NCBI RefSeq assembly: GCF_000429525.1
Contig: NZ_AUCA01000001.1
Location: 62,001 to 126,000 of the forward strand
From: Alicyclobacillus contaminans DSM 17975
GTDB lineage: Bacteria; Bacillota; Bacilli; Alicyclobacillales; Alicyclobacillaceae
DNA: 64,000 nucleotides
Direction of reading: 5' to 3'
Shown: positions 1 through 8,460 of the stretch, piece after piece
How positions within the stretch are numbered: position 1 is the stretch's first letter
Layout of the letters: each line of letters begins with the position of its first letter
Notes under the pieces: generated by a model
Database searches by the model: none
What the model was told of the DNA's origin: nothing
Seen by the model: only the letters and a program-made list of their open reading frames with translations
Translations under genes and position numbers: made by a program

Positions 1-1465
1 AACAACATCGGTCAAGGTGGTGGCCTTTGCACCGTCGGGGGAGGAACTGGCCCGCGCCAGCGCTCGCTTGACCATGGTGCAGTCGCAGCCTGGATGGGCG
101 GAGCAAGACCCGGATGCGGTGTACGCGGCCGTGGAACAGGCTTTGCTTCGCGTGGACGCGGCGCTGCAGGTGGGCGGCTGGCAGGTGGGCCAAGTCGGAT
201 TCAGTGCGGCAATGCACAGCCTGCTCGCCGTCGATGCGAACCATCGACCGCTGACACCGGCCATCACCTGGATGGACACGCGCGCGGCCCGGCAGGCGGA
301 CGCCCTCTGGCGAAGTCCACAGGGCTCCGCGTTGTACGCCGCGACCGGCACGCCGGTGCATCCGATGACGCCTTTGGTCAAGTTGATGTGGTGGTCGGAA
401 CAACGGTCGACGGAACGACCTGCGGCGGCGAAGTGGGTATCTCTCAAAGAGTATGTGTGGTTTCGCTGGTTCGGCGTGTGGGAGGTTGACGCCTCCATGG
501 CCAGCGCGACGGGGCTGTACGACCTAATGCGGGGAAGCTGGCTGGATGCGGCGTTGGAGACGGCGGGGATTCGGGAAGATCAATTGTCCGCGCTGGTTCC
601 AACGACCCACTGCCGCGTGGGCCTGACTGCGCCGGGCCTGCAGACGGCGAGAAGTCTGGCGAATGCGGTGTTCAACATCGGCGCTTCCGACGGTGTGCTG
701 GCCAATCTCGGCGTGGGCGCGGCGTCAGCCGGAGATTTGGTGCTGACCATCGGCACCAGTTGCGCGGTGCGAGCCACCACAGAACATCCGGCGACGGACG
801 CGGCGACGCGACTGTTTTGCTACGTGCTCGACGACCGTCGGTTCGTGGTCGGCGGGCCGAGCAACAGCGGGGGTGTGGTGGTGGATTGGCTGTGCAGGCA
901 GGTGCTCGGTGTGCCTCCGGAGTCGGAGGCGTTTGAACAGATGCTGGCGGAAGCCGCCGCTGTAGAAACGGATGATCTGCTGGTGTTGCCGTATCTGACC
1001 GGAGAACGAGCGCCGCTGTGGAATCCGGAAGCCGCCGCCCACGTTCTCGGACTGCGTCCCAGGCACACCCGGGCGCATTTGTTCCGCGCCGCTGTGGAGG
1101 GAATTCTCTTCAACGCCGCGTGGATCTCTTCCGCGGTGCAGGCGTTGACCGGGCCGGCGCGGCGGGTGCTGACCTCCGGAAAGCTGCTGGATGTGCCCTG
1201 GATTCGCCAGCTGGCCGCAGATATCTTTGGGCTGCCCGCCGTGGCCACAACCAGTGCCGACGCATCCGTGGTGGGGGCGGCACTGCTGGCGGAGATGGCC
1301 GCTCTCGGCAGCGATGGACAGTCGTCATCCGCGCAACCGGATCGATTCCATCCCACGAACGCCGCGGTTCAAACGGCCCCCAACGCCACCCAACATACAC
1401 GGTATCTCCGCAAGGCTGCGTCGTTCCGCCAGGCGGTTCATCAACTCGGGCTCACGCACCGCTGA
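1..1465 (+). CDS. gntK: gluconokinase (FGGY family), 5' end outside window
   Basis: FGGY sugar kinase that phosphorylates D-gluconate to 6-phosphogluconate with ATP in the cytoplasm, feeding the pentose phosphate pathway. The frame is already open at base 2 and begins TTSVKVVAF, the tail of the N-terminal phosphate-binding DIGTT-type motif, so only about ten residues are missing; 487 are visible. Landmarks matching Bacillus GntK are ITWMDTRAA, TGTPVHPM, VPTTH, GASDGVLANLGV and GERAPLWNP. The 3' end overlaps the convergent LacI-type gene by 14 bases. The substrate is inferred from family resemblance; xylulokinase is a less likely reading. Confidence 0.88.
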   Translation, partial: TTSVKVVAFAPSGEELARASARLTMVQSQPGWAEQDPDAVYAAVEQALLRVDAALQVGGWQVGQVGFSAAMHSLLAVDANHRPLTPAITWMDTRAARQADALWRSPQGSALYAATGTPVHPMTPLVKLMWWSEQRSTERPAAAKWVSLKEYVWFRWFGVWEVDASMASATGLYDLMRGSWLDAALETAGIREDQLSALVPTTHCRVGLTAPGLQTARSLANAVFNIGASDGVLANLGVGAASAGDLVLTIGTSCAVRATTEHPATDAATRLFCYVLDDRRFVVGGPSNSGGVVVDWLCRQVLGVPPESEAFEQMLAEAAAVETDDLLVLPYLTGERAPLWNPEAAAHVLGLRPRHTRAHLFRAAVEGILFNAAWISSAVQALTGPARRVLTSGKLLDVPWIRQLAADIFGLPAVATTSADASVVGAALLAEMAALGSDGQSSSAQPDRFHPTNAAVQTAPNATQHTRYLRKAASFRQAVHQLGLTHR

Positions 1466-2489
1466 CGACGTTGCGCTCGGTCGATCCGCCCGGTATCAGC
1501 TGCGACGGCAGAACCACGCGCTTTTCCCGGAGACTTCTGGTGTCCGATTTCTTGCGGAGCAGCTTGAGGAGAGTCTCCGCCGCCGACTGGCCGATTTGCT
1601 CCGTCGGCTGGCGAACGCAGGTGAGCGGCGGCGTCGCCACCTGGGCCCAGTCCGGTTGATCGAAGGTGGCGATGCCGAGTTCGTCCGGCACCGACAGCGG
1701 CAGGGATCGCAGCCGAGGGTACAGTTCGAGCATAATCAGGCCGTTGGCTGTGTAGACGGCGAGCGGCTGCTGTGCACGGGCGGAGAGGATCTCATCCACC
1801 ACGCCGCGGAGACTGTCGGGATTGGCTTTGTCCATCCAAACCACCCACGGCGTGCGGTGAGCGGCCACGCAGGCGGCCTCGTAACCGCGCAGGCGATCAA
1901 TGCGCGTACTGACCTGCCGCAGGGTTTCGGTGACGTACAACACGCGCGTGTACCCTGCTGCAAACAGATGGCGGGTCAGTTGTTCCGATGCCTCGGCATT
2001 GTTTGTGACGATGTTGACGACCCCCGGCATGTCGAACTGCCGGTCAATCAACACCACGGGAATGGCCGCAGCCAGCTCTGTGAGCAGCGACTGATTCTCT
2101 CCGTTGGTCTGTATCACCAGGCCGTCCACCGATTGCGCCCGCAGATTCTGCAGGATGTGCGCCTCGCGATTCTTGTCGCCGCCGGTTTCCGCCACGAGCA
2201 GGCTGTAGCCCGCGTGGTGCAGCGCGTCCGACAGGGAGCGAATGACGCCCACGCAGAACGGATACCCCATATTCACCACCACCACCGCAACCGTCCGGCT
2301 GCGGTTGCGTTTGAGCCCCTGAGCAAACTTGTTCGGTTGGTACCCGAGCTGCTCAATGACCGCCTGGATGCGCTGGCGCGTTTCCGCGCGCATGGCACCG
2401 TAGTCCTGGTTCAGGTACCGGGACACGGTGGTGATGGAGACGCCCGCTTCGCGCGCCACATCTTCAATCGTGATTTTTCCCTTGGCCAA
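1452..2489 (-). CDS. LacI-family transcriptional regulator
   Basis: A 345-residue DNA-binding repressor of LacI/GalR type. An N-terminal helix-turn-helix (ITIEDVAREAGVS, TTVSRYLN) is followed by a sugar-binding-protein-like effector domain, the usual length for the family. The start is taken as TTG at 2489 because a GGAGGAGG site lies 9 bases upstream and translation then begins MAKGKITIEDV; the longer open frame upstream has no family match. It faces gluconokinase tail to tail and starts inside the 3' end of the thioredoxin-like gene, suggesting translational coupling. Control of gluconate or another sugar acid pathway is inferred from context only. Confidence 0.88.
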   Translation of the reverse strand: MAKGKITIEDVAREAGVSITTVSRYLNQDYGAMRAETRQRIQAVIEQLGYQPNKFAQGLKRNRSRTVAVVVVNMGYPFCVGVIRSLSDALHHAGYSLLVAETGGDKNREAHILQNLRAQSVDGLVIQTNGENQSLLTELAAAIPVVLIDRQFDMPGVVNIVTNNAEASEQLTRHLFAAGYTRVLYVTETLRQVSTRIDRLRGYEAACVAAHRTPWVVWMDKANPDSLRGVVDEILSARAQQPLAVYTANGLIMLELYPRLRSLPLSVPDELGIATFDQPDWAQVATPPLTCVRQPTEQIGQSAAETLLKLLRKKSDTRSLREKRVVLPSQLIPGGSTERNVVSGA

Positions 2490-2850
2490 ACTCCGGTGCC
2501 TCCTCCCGATGGCTTTTCGCCGCAGTGGTTCGCTGCGACGGGTGGGTATTGAACAGGCGGAACAGGTCATCCACGCCCGGAAAGGCGTACTGGCGGTGGA
2601 GAATCCGCGTCCCTGCCGCAAACACGAGGCAGGGGACACTCTGTATCTCCCACAACGCCACCGCGTCGGGCATGTGGTTGACGTTGCAGCGGTACACCGT
2701 GGGATCGCCTGCGGCTGCCATCGCCACGGTGCACCGGCGAAGCGCCAGCGCGCAGGTCCCGCACAGCGGCGTATGAAAGAAGTATGCCCGCACCACCGTG
2801 TCGTCCGCCACCGCCCGGTGCCACGCATCCTGCGTCAAGTCCTGAAACAT
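2464..2850 (-). CDS. thioredoxin-like protein
   Basis: A 128-residue protein with a thioredoxin fold signature: redox motif C30-G-T-C33 in HTPLCGTC, and a later SVPCL with the cis-proline. No signal peptide is visible, so it probably acts in the cytoplasm as a thiol-disulfide oxidoreductase. The ATG at 2850 has a GGAGGTG site about 9 bases upstream. The C-terminal tail is polar and its last codons overlap the LacI-type gene by 26 bases. Its partner is unknown. It is divergent from the YdcF-like gene. Confidence 0.8.
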   Translation of the reverse strand: MFQDLTQDAWHRAVADDTVVRAYFFHTPLCGTCALALRRCTVAMAAAGDPTVYRCNVNHMPDAVALWEIQSVPCLVFAAGTRILHRQYAFPGVDDLFRLFNTHPSQRTTAAKSHREEAPEFGQGKNHD

Positions 2851-2908
2851 CGCGACAGATTCACCTCCAGATCATCATGGCACATCTCAGAATCTGTCGC
2901 CAGTTTGA

Positions 2909-2914
2909 TATGAT
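2909..2914 (+). promoter_or_regulatory. extended -10 promoter element for the YdcF-like gene
   Basis: TATGAT preceded by TGA, forming an extended -10 (TGnTATGAT). It lies 26 bases before the chosen GTG start, leaving room for the Shine-Dalgarno site. No TTGACA-like -35 is present at normal spacing. Confidence 0.4.
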
Positions 2915-2939
2915 GGAAGCAAATGCGGGGGTGGACGGG

Positions 2940-3725
2940 GTGTCGTTGACGAAGGCGCTGGTCGGCTGGTTGCTGCCACCCGGCCTGTTGGTTTTGCTGC
3001 TGTTGCTGTTCGCCTTCTGGGCTCGCCGCAAAGGGCAGCGACGGTTGTCCTTGGCAGCGCTGGCGATGGCGGCCCTCACGTATCTCTGGTCGATTCCAGC
3101 GGTAGCGGATGCCTGGGTGCGGCATGTGGAGGCGTATGCATCTCCTCCGGCGCGCATCGATGGGGATGTCCTGGTCATGCTGGGGGCGGGGGCCACGCCG
3201 GATACGCCGGATGTGGATGGTGCGGGCATGTTGTCCGGCGATGGGGAGAGCCGTTTGCTGACCACGTATCGACTCTATCGTCTCACCAAGCTGCCCATCG
3301 TTCTGTCGGGCGGTCAGGTATTCCCGGACGATGGCGTGGAGGCGGAGATTGCGCGCAGACAGCTGCTGTCGCTCGGCGTTCCGGCCACCGCAGTGTTCGT
3401 CGAAGATCAGAGCCGTACGACGGAGGAGAACGCCAAGTACACCAGTCGACTGCTGGCGCTGCACCACTGGCGCCATCCGGTGTTGGTGACCTCGGCCTTC
3501 CACATGCGGCGCGCGGTGCTGGATTTTCAACAATACGGCGTGCACGTGCAGCCGTACCCGTGCGATTACCTGGTGAGTCGCCGACCGGCGTGGTACGCGA
3601 ATCAGTTTGTTCCGAGCGCAGCGGCCCTGTCGCTCACGTGGACCGCGCTGCACGAGCAGTTGGGAACGCTGGAGGCGTGGTTGCGCGACACGCATGTGCA
3701 CGGGGATGCGGTGCCGACGCAGTGA
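2940..3725 (+). CDS. YdcF/DUF218-like membrane protein
   Basis: A 261-residue protein with two N-terminal membrane segments (about residues 5-30 and 35-55) followed by a DUF218/YdcF domain: VLVMLGAGA, LPIVLSGGQ, EDQSRTTEENA and VTSAFHMRRA. DUF218 proteins are linked to cell-envelope and vancomycin-sensitivity phenotypes, but their reaction is not established. The start is GTG 2940, placed 5 bases after a GGGGGTGG site. ATG 2910/2913 has no ribosome site and sits on the likely -10 element. It lies 33 bases upstream of the symporter gene and may be co-transcribed with it. Confidence 0.78.
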   Translation: MSLTKALVGWLLPPGLLVLLLLLFAFWARRKGQRRLSLAALAMAALTYLWSIPAVADAWVRHVEAYASPPARIDGDVLVMLGAGATPDTPDVDGAGMLSGDGESRLLTTYRLYRLTKLPIVLSGGQVFPDDGVEAEIARRQLLSLGVPATAVFVEDQSRTTEENAKYTSRLLALHHWRHPVLVTSAFHMRRAVLDFQQYGVHVQPYPCDYLVSRRPAWYANQFVPSAAALSLTWTALHEQLGTLEAWLRDTHVHGDAVPTQ

Positions 3726-3758
3726 TGGATCACGGCGAAGGGCGTTGAGGGGGAGGCC

Positions 3759-5293
3759 ATGAATCCCAGCTACTTTTTCTTCTTTATGGCGATTGTCATT
3801 GGAACGCTGCTGATCAGTTACTGGGCGGCGAAGCGGGGGATGTCCACACATCGGTTTTACACCGCCTCCGGAAACCTGACCGGGTTCCAGAACGGGCTGG
3901 CGATGGCCGGAGATTACGTGAGCGCCGCATCGTTTCTCGGGATTACCGGTGCCATTGCGCTGCAGGGCTACGACGGACTGCTGTACGCCGTCGGGTTCCT
4001 GGTGTCCTACGTCCTGTTGCTGTTTGTCGCGGAGCCCATCCGCAATCTCGGTCAATTCACCATCGGCGACGTCGTGCACCTGCGCTTCCCTTCGCACTGC
4101 ATCCGCATCGTGGTGGCGGGCACCAGCATTGTCATCTGCATTCTCTACATGGTTCCGCAACTCGTGGCGGCGGGTATGCTGATCCATCTGCTGCTCGGCC
4201 TGAACTACCTTTGGGCGGTGCTGGTCACCGGTGTGCTGATGACCGTCTACGTCATCTTTGGCGGCATGGTTTCGACGTCGTGGATCCAAATCACCAAGAC
4301 CGTTCTGCTGATGGCGGGAACGTTTCTGCTGATGCTGATGGTGCTGGCCCGTTTCGGCTGGAACATCCATGATCTCTTGCGCGCAGCAGCCCGGCAGAGT
4401 CCGCTCGGCGCCCGTTTTTTCAGCCTGGGAATCTGTTCCAACAACCACTGCAGCAATTTTCCCTGCATCTGTCATTGATGCTTGGCACGGCCGGCCTTCC
4501 GCACATTCTCATTCGCTTCTTCACCGTGCGCGACCGGTGGGCCGTTCGCACCACGGTTCTCACCTCCACCTGGATGGTTGGGCTGTTTTATCTGATGGTT
4601 CCGATACTTGGCATGGGGGCCATAGCGCTGGTCGGCTGGCATGCCTTTCAAACGGTCGATCCGACCGGAAACATGACCATTCTGCTGCTCGCGGGCGCGG
4701 TCGGCGGCGACTTTTTCACAGCCTTTGTGGCGGCCTGTGCGTTCGCGACCGTGTTGGCGGTGGTGACCGGCTTGCTGCTGGCCGCCACGTCCACGTTCGT
4801 CCACGACGTCTTCAATCATGGGTTGAATCGCGGGTTGGCCGCGGAACGTCCGCAACTGCGGACGGCGCGGTGGACGGCGGCGGTGATTGGCGCCCTGGCC
4901 ATCGGACTGTCACTGGAGATGCGGCATATGAACGTGGCGTCGGTGGTGTCGCTCGCGTTTGTGGTGGCCGCTTCAACCAACCTGCCGCTGCTGTTGTTCA
5001 CGCTGTACTGGCGTCGTTTCAACCGGGTGGGTGCCATCGCGGGGGTCATCTGCGGGCTCGCGTCGTCCATGGTGTTCGTCCTGTGGAACCTGCAGGTTGT
5101 CCATTTCAGCGCAGGCAAAGCGGCGTCGTTCCTGGCATTGCACCTGCAAGATCCGGGCCTGTTCGCCATTCCCTGCGGCTTCCTCGGCGCTGTCCTTGGC
5201 ACGTGGCTCGGCAGGCCGCACCCGGATGACGGTGAGCGGTTCACCCGCGTGCTGCTGCAATCGCATACCGGCATCTCGCCCGATGGATGGTGA
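3759..5293 (+). pseudogene. actP: ActP-like acetate/monocarboxylate:cation symporter, frame broken at T6 run
   Basis: Sodium/solute symporter of the ActP/MctC type, an inner-membrane importer of acetate or related monocarboxylates. The first part (3759-4421) carries GDYVSAASFLG and the early membrane helices. The second part continues with MLGTAGLPHILIRFFTV. The two parts are in different frames. Frame 1 stops at 4478, while the second frame is open back to 4421. A -1 shift at 4415-4421 (T TTT TTC, in slippery phase) would join them into about 511 residues, the normal family length. Either a one-base deletion, a sequencing error or ribosomal frameshifting explains this. A GAGGGGGAGG ribosome site precedes ATG 3759. 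The acetate role is supported by acs, DUF485 and satP nearby. Confidence 0.82.
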
Positions 5294-5307
5294 AGGAGGT
5301 GAATGCG

Positions 5308-7065
5308 TTGACGGCGCTCACCGCACTCCTGCTGCAGCGCACGGGTCTGCTGCTGGTCGCGGCCTTTCTGTTGACCAGGGTCCGGGCGTTTCGCCACCTG
5401 CTGGATCGGAAGGTCAATGTTCGCACGGTGCTGTCGTACGCGCTCATCTTTGGCGGATTCGGCATCATGGAGGCACAGGCCAGCGTGCTGCTCGAGAACG
5501 GTCGGATGGTTCCGCACGGCCTGGTGCTGAAGTTAGCCCCGGGGCAGTTTCTCGTGGGTCCGACGCTCGTGTCCATTGTCATTGCCGGCCTCCTGGGCGG
5601 TCCGCTGGTGGGCGTGGCATCCGGAGCGCTGTGCGGCGTGTGGATGGGGATGCTGGGAGGAGACCATGTGGCGGCAAACGTTCTGGTTCAGCCGCTCGCA
5701 GGCCTCGTATCGGGAGGGTTGGCCTGGTTCTTCTCCGCCGAGCGGGTGATTTCTCCGCAGAAGGCTGTGTTCATCGGGATGATGGCGCCGATTCTGCACA
5801 TGGCGCTGCTGTTGGTGTTCACCTCCCATCCGATGGCGACGTCCCAATTGGTCAATACCATCGGCTTGCCTCTGGTGGTGATTGACAGTTTGTCGGTGGC
5901 CGTCTTCACGGTCATGGTTCGCGTGGTTCTGACGGAACAGGAGCAGAGCGCTGCGAAGGAACTGCAGAGGGCGCTGCGAATCACCGAGAAAGCGCTGCCG
6001 CATCTGCGCCGTGGATTGACCGAGGGGACCGCTGTCGAGCTGGCGCGTCTGCTGCACGACGAACTGAAACTGGCGGCCGTGTCCATCACCGATGCGACGC
6101 AGGTGCTGGCTCACGTGGGGATGGGCGACGACCATCACCACCGCGGCGATCCGCTCGAAACGCCGCTGGCCCGGGCGCTGCTGGCGACGGGAGACATGCA
6201 GATTTGCGTGGACGCACGCCAGATGGCCTGCCCCCATCCGCGCTGTCCGCTCCGCGCCGCCATCCTCGTGCCCATGCGGCAGTCGGGGGAAGTGGTGGGC
6301 ATGATTCAGCTGTACTTCCAGCGCGCCCAGCATGTACGGACTGTGGAGGTCAGCCTGGCGTACGGTTTGGGGCAACTCCTGTCCAACCAACTGGATGCGG
6401 TGGCCGCCACGCGCCTGAAAGAACTGGTGCGTGATGCGTCCCTGCGGAATTTGCAGGCACAGGTTCAGCCGCACTTTCTGTTCAACACGCTCCACATGAT
6501 TTCATCACTCATTCGGATCAATCCGGATGCGGCCAGGCACCTGGTGGTGCAGTTGGGGCGATTCATGCGACTGAACCTACGCGCCTCGGACCATCTGCTC
6601 ATCGATCTTCGAGAGGAACTGGAACACCTGTCCATCTATGTGGAAATTGTCAAGCTGCGCTTTTCCGACCAACTGAGCGTGTCGTGCCACGTGGACGGTC
6701 CCTTGGACGGTGTTCGAATTCCGCCTGGGACGCTTCAGCCGCTGGTGGAAAACAGCATCAAGCACGGCCTGGCGAACGTCACGGCGGGCGGTCACATCTC
6801 CATTCGGGTGTCCCGGCGTTCGGAAGGTGTGGAAATCCAAATCCGGGACAACGGTCGGGGCATACCACCGGCCCTGTTGGAACAGCTGGGGAAACGGCCC
6901 ATGACCGGAGCGGACGGAGGGGGACGCGGTCTGTACAACGTCAACCAGCGGTTGATTCACCTGCTGGGCCCGGGCAGCGCGCTTCGCTTCGCCAACACGG
7001 AAGAAGGCTGCACGGTCTCGTTTGTCATTCCGGCGGCCGAGGAAGGAGCAGTGGAGGTTTCGTGA
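5308..7065 (+). CDS. LytS-type sensor histidine kinase (5TM-LYT, GAF-like, HisKA_7TM-type kinase)
   Basis: A membrane sensor kinase of 585 residues in the LytS/BtsS/YpdA class. The N-terminal half holds a 5TM receptor region. A GAF-like linker contains the cysteine-bearing CPHPRCPL. The kinase core has phospho-acceptor His389 in QVQPHFLFNTLH, the N-box LVENSIKHG and the G-box DNGRGIP. TTG 5308 is taken as the start because AAGGAGGTG lies 7 bases upstream; ATG 5287 would place that site inside the gene. The gap to the symporter is 14 bases, and it overlaps the regulator by four bases. In the family such sensors report carboxylates such as pyruvate. Acetate sensing here is inferred from the neighbours. 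Confidence 0.9.
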   Translation: MTALTALLLQRTGLLLVAAFLLTRVRAFRHLLDRKVNVRTVLSYALIFGGFGIMEAQASVLLENGRMVPHGLVLKLAPGQFLVGPTLVSIVIAGLLGGPLVGVASGALCGVWMGMLGGDHVAANVLVQPLAGLVSGGLAWFFSAERVISPQKAVFIGMMAPILHMALLLVFTSHPMATSQLVNTIGLPLVVIDSLSVAVFTVMVRVVLTEQEQSAAKELQRALRITEKALPHLRRGLTEGTAVELARLLHDELKLAAVSITDATQVLAHVGMGDDHHHRGDPLETPLARALLATGDMQICVDARQMACPHPRCPLRAAILVPMRQSGEVVGMIQLYFQRAQHVRTVEVSLAYGLGQLLSNQLDAVAATRLKELVRDASLRNLQAQVQPHFLFNTLHMISSLIRINPDAARHLVVQLGRFMRLNLRASDHLLIDLREELEHLSIYVEIVKLRFSDQLSVSCHVDGPLDGVRIPPGTLQPLVENSIKHGLANVTAGGHISIRVSRRSEGVEIQIRDNGRGIPPALLEQLGKRPMTGADGGGRGLYNVNQRLIHLLGPGSALRFANTEEGCTVSFVIPAAEEGAVEVS

Positions 7066-7832
7066 AAATTCGTGCGATGATTGCCGAAGACGAGTGGCTG
7101 GCGCGTGAGGAACTCGCGTACATGATTGCGCAGGAAGAGGACTTCGTGCTTTGTCCGAATGCGGAGAACGGTGTGCAGTTGCTTGAGCTGTATCGGGAAT
7201 ATCAGCCGGATGTGCTGTTTCTCGACATCCACATGCCTGGCATCTCCGGCATGGACGTGGCCCGCCAATGGCTGCTTGGCGATCCGGAGCGCGGGCATCG
7301 TCCGCTGGTGGTGTTCACCACGGCGTACGATGATTATGCGGTGGAGGCCTTTGCGGTGGAAGCGGTGGACTACCTCCTGAAACCGTACGACGCGGAGCGG
7401 TTTCAACGAGCGGTGGCCCGCGTGCGCAAGCGGTTGGCCGAACGCGCCTCGCGTCAGGGATGGGCCGTTCCCCCACTCGCAGCGGCGCCCTTCCATCGCT
7501 CCGCCAAGCTCTTGGTGGAAGACGGCGAGAAGGCGGTGGTCCTTGCCTGCGACGCCATTCAATACGCGGTCAGAACGGATCGGTTCATTGAAATTCACAC
7601 CGAGCGACAGACGGTGCACAGCAAGTGGTCGTTGCAGGAACTGGAACAACGTCTGTCCGGATATCCGTTCTGCCGAGTTCACCGCAGTTACCTGGTGAAT
7701 CTGGATTACGTGAAGGAAATTGTGCCGTGGGTGAACGGCGCGTACACCATCGTGCTGAACAACGCGGCGGAGACCAAAATCCCGGTGAGCCGACTGGCGG
7801 TCAAAACCCTGTTTCAGCAGTTTGCGCCCTGA
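7062..7832 (+). CDS. LytTR-family response regulator
   Basis: A 256-residue response regulator. The receiver domain (residues 1-125) has the acidic pocket AEDEW, phospho-acceptor Asp55 in LFLDIHMPG, and the conserved lysine in YLLKPYD. A LytTR DNA-binding domain (about 145-255) contains CRVHRSYLVNLDYV. It starts with GTG in a GTGA overlap with the kinase stop, with GGAGG five bases before, so the pair is translationally coupled. It probably activates acetate uptake or use genes downstream. No clear LytTR repeat pair was identified. Confidence 0.9.
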   Translation: MKIRAMIAEDEWLAREELAYMIAQEEDFVLCPNAENGVQLLELYREYQPDVLFLDIHMPGISGMDVARQWLLGDPERGHRPLVVFTTAYDDYAVEAFAVEAVDYLLKPYDAERFQRAVARVRKRLAERASRQGWAVPPLAAAPFHRSAKLLVEDGEKAVVLACDAIQYAVRTDRFIEIHTERQTVHSKWSLQELEQRLSGYPFCRVHRSYLVNLDYVKEIVPWVNGAYTIVLNNAAETKIPVSRLAVKTLFQQFAP

Positions 7833-7900
7833 AGGAAGCCCGCCGTTGCGGCGTCCCGGCGCAAAGGTGGAGATGTCGAAAATGTTTGCATATCAGTCTG

Positions 7901-7930
7901 GCGCGCCGACATGTCAGGCGCGCATTTCTA
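7901..7930 (+). terminator. hairpin after the sensor/regulator pair
   Basis: GCGCGCC and GGCGCGC arms enclose GACATGTC with one bulged base, followed by ATTTCT. It lies between the regulator and the DUF485 gene and could end the upstream transcript. The T-tract is weak. Confidence 0.4.
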
Positions 7931-7971
7931 CATTCTGCGCACAGATTGATCCGATGTTGCCATAAATTCGG

Positions 7972-7977
7972 TATGAT
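7972..7977 (+). promoter_or_regulatory. -10-like element upstream of the DUF485 gene
   Basis: TATGAT lies 60 bases before the DUF485 start. No consensus -35 is present, which would fit an activator-dependent promoter, possibly one using the adjacent LytTR regulator; that link is inference. Confidence 0.3.
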
Positions 7978-8037
7978 GATGCCAAACATCGACACTGGGA
8001 CCTCATCCAACGCCGCGTGATCGTGAAGGAGGTAGAA

Positions 8038-8361
8038 ATGGCGGATTGTTCAGAAATCTCAAACACACACGCGTTTCGGGATTTGCTGAAGATGAAGCGA
8101 AGGTTTGCCTGGCGGCTGGCGTCGGTGCTGCTGATCAGTTACTTTGGGCTGCCGCTGCTCGCAGCCAGCGCACCGGTCGTCCACGCATTTGGAACCGCAG
8201 TCCCGGCTTGGGCTGCTGCGCTCGTGCAGTTTCCGACGACCTGGTTGGTGTGCGCGGCCTATCTGCGGAAGTCGAGGAGATTCGACGACATGGTGGATCA
8301 GATCTGCCGGGGGGCTGGCATCCAGCCAGCACGGGGCGCATGGCCGCTCGAAGGAAGTTGA
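8038..8361 (+). CDS. yjcH: DUF485 (YjcH-like) membrane protein, ActP partner
   Basis: A 107-residue membrane protein with two helices and the DUF485 pattern: FRDLLKMKRRFAWRLA, LLISYFGLPLL, AWAAALVQFPTTW and YLRKSRRFDDMVDQI. In E. coli and many bacteria YjcH is encoded with the acetate symporter ActP and is thought to assist it. Here it is separated from the ActP-like gene by the two-component system but sits directly before acetyl-CoA synthetase. ATG 8038 follows AAGGAGG with normal spacing. The C-terminus (GIQPARGAWPLEGS) is longer than usual. Confidence 0.82.
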   Translation: MADCSEISNTHAFRDLLKMKRRFAWRLASVLLISYFGLPLLAASAPVVHAFGTAVPAWAAALVQFPTTWLVCAAYLRKSRRFDDMVDQICRGAGIQPARGAWPLEGS

Positions 8362-8371
8362 TTTTGGTTTT

Positions 8372-8385
8372 TGAAAGCGAATACA
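8372..8385 (+). promoter_or_regulatory. cre-like CcpA operator before acsA
   Basis: TGAAAGCGAATACA differs at one position from the catabolite-responsive element TGWAANCGNTNWCA. It overlaps a TTGAAA -35-like hexamer (8371-8376) 75 bases upstream of acsA, where CcpA binding would repress. Glucose repression of acsA is established in B. subtilis. Confidence 0.5.
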
Positions 8386-8460
8386 TTCTGCGTCAAATCT
8401 CCCGCAGAAGGCGTCCGCGAGGGGGACCGAAAACCAGGGGAATGGGAGCGTGAAAGCAGT

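Noticed and set aside
2835-4475. 546-codon open frame on the minus strand
   Set aside because: Antisense to the YdcF-like and symporter genes; Gln/His-rich shadow of hydrophobic codons.
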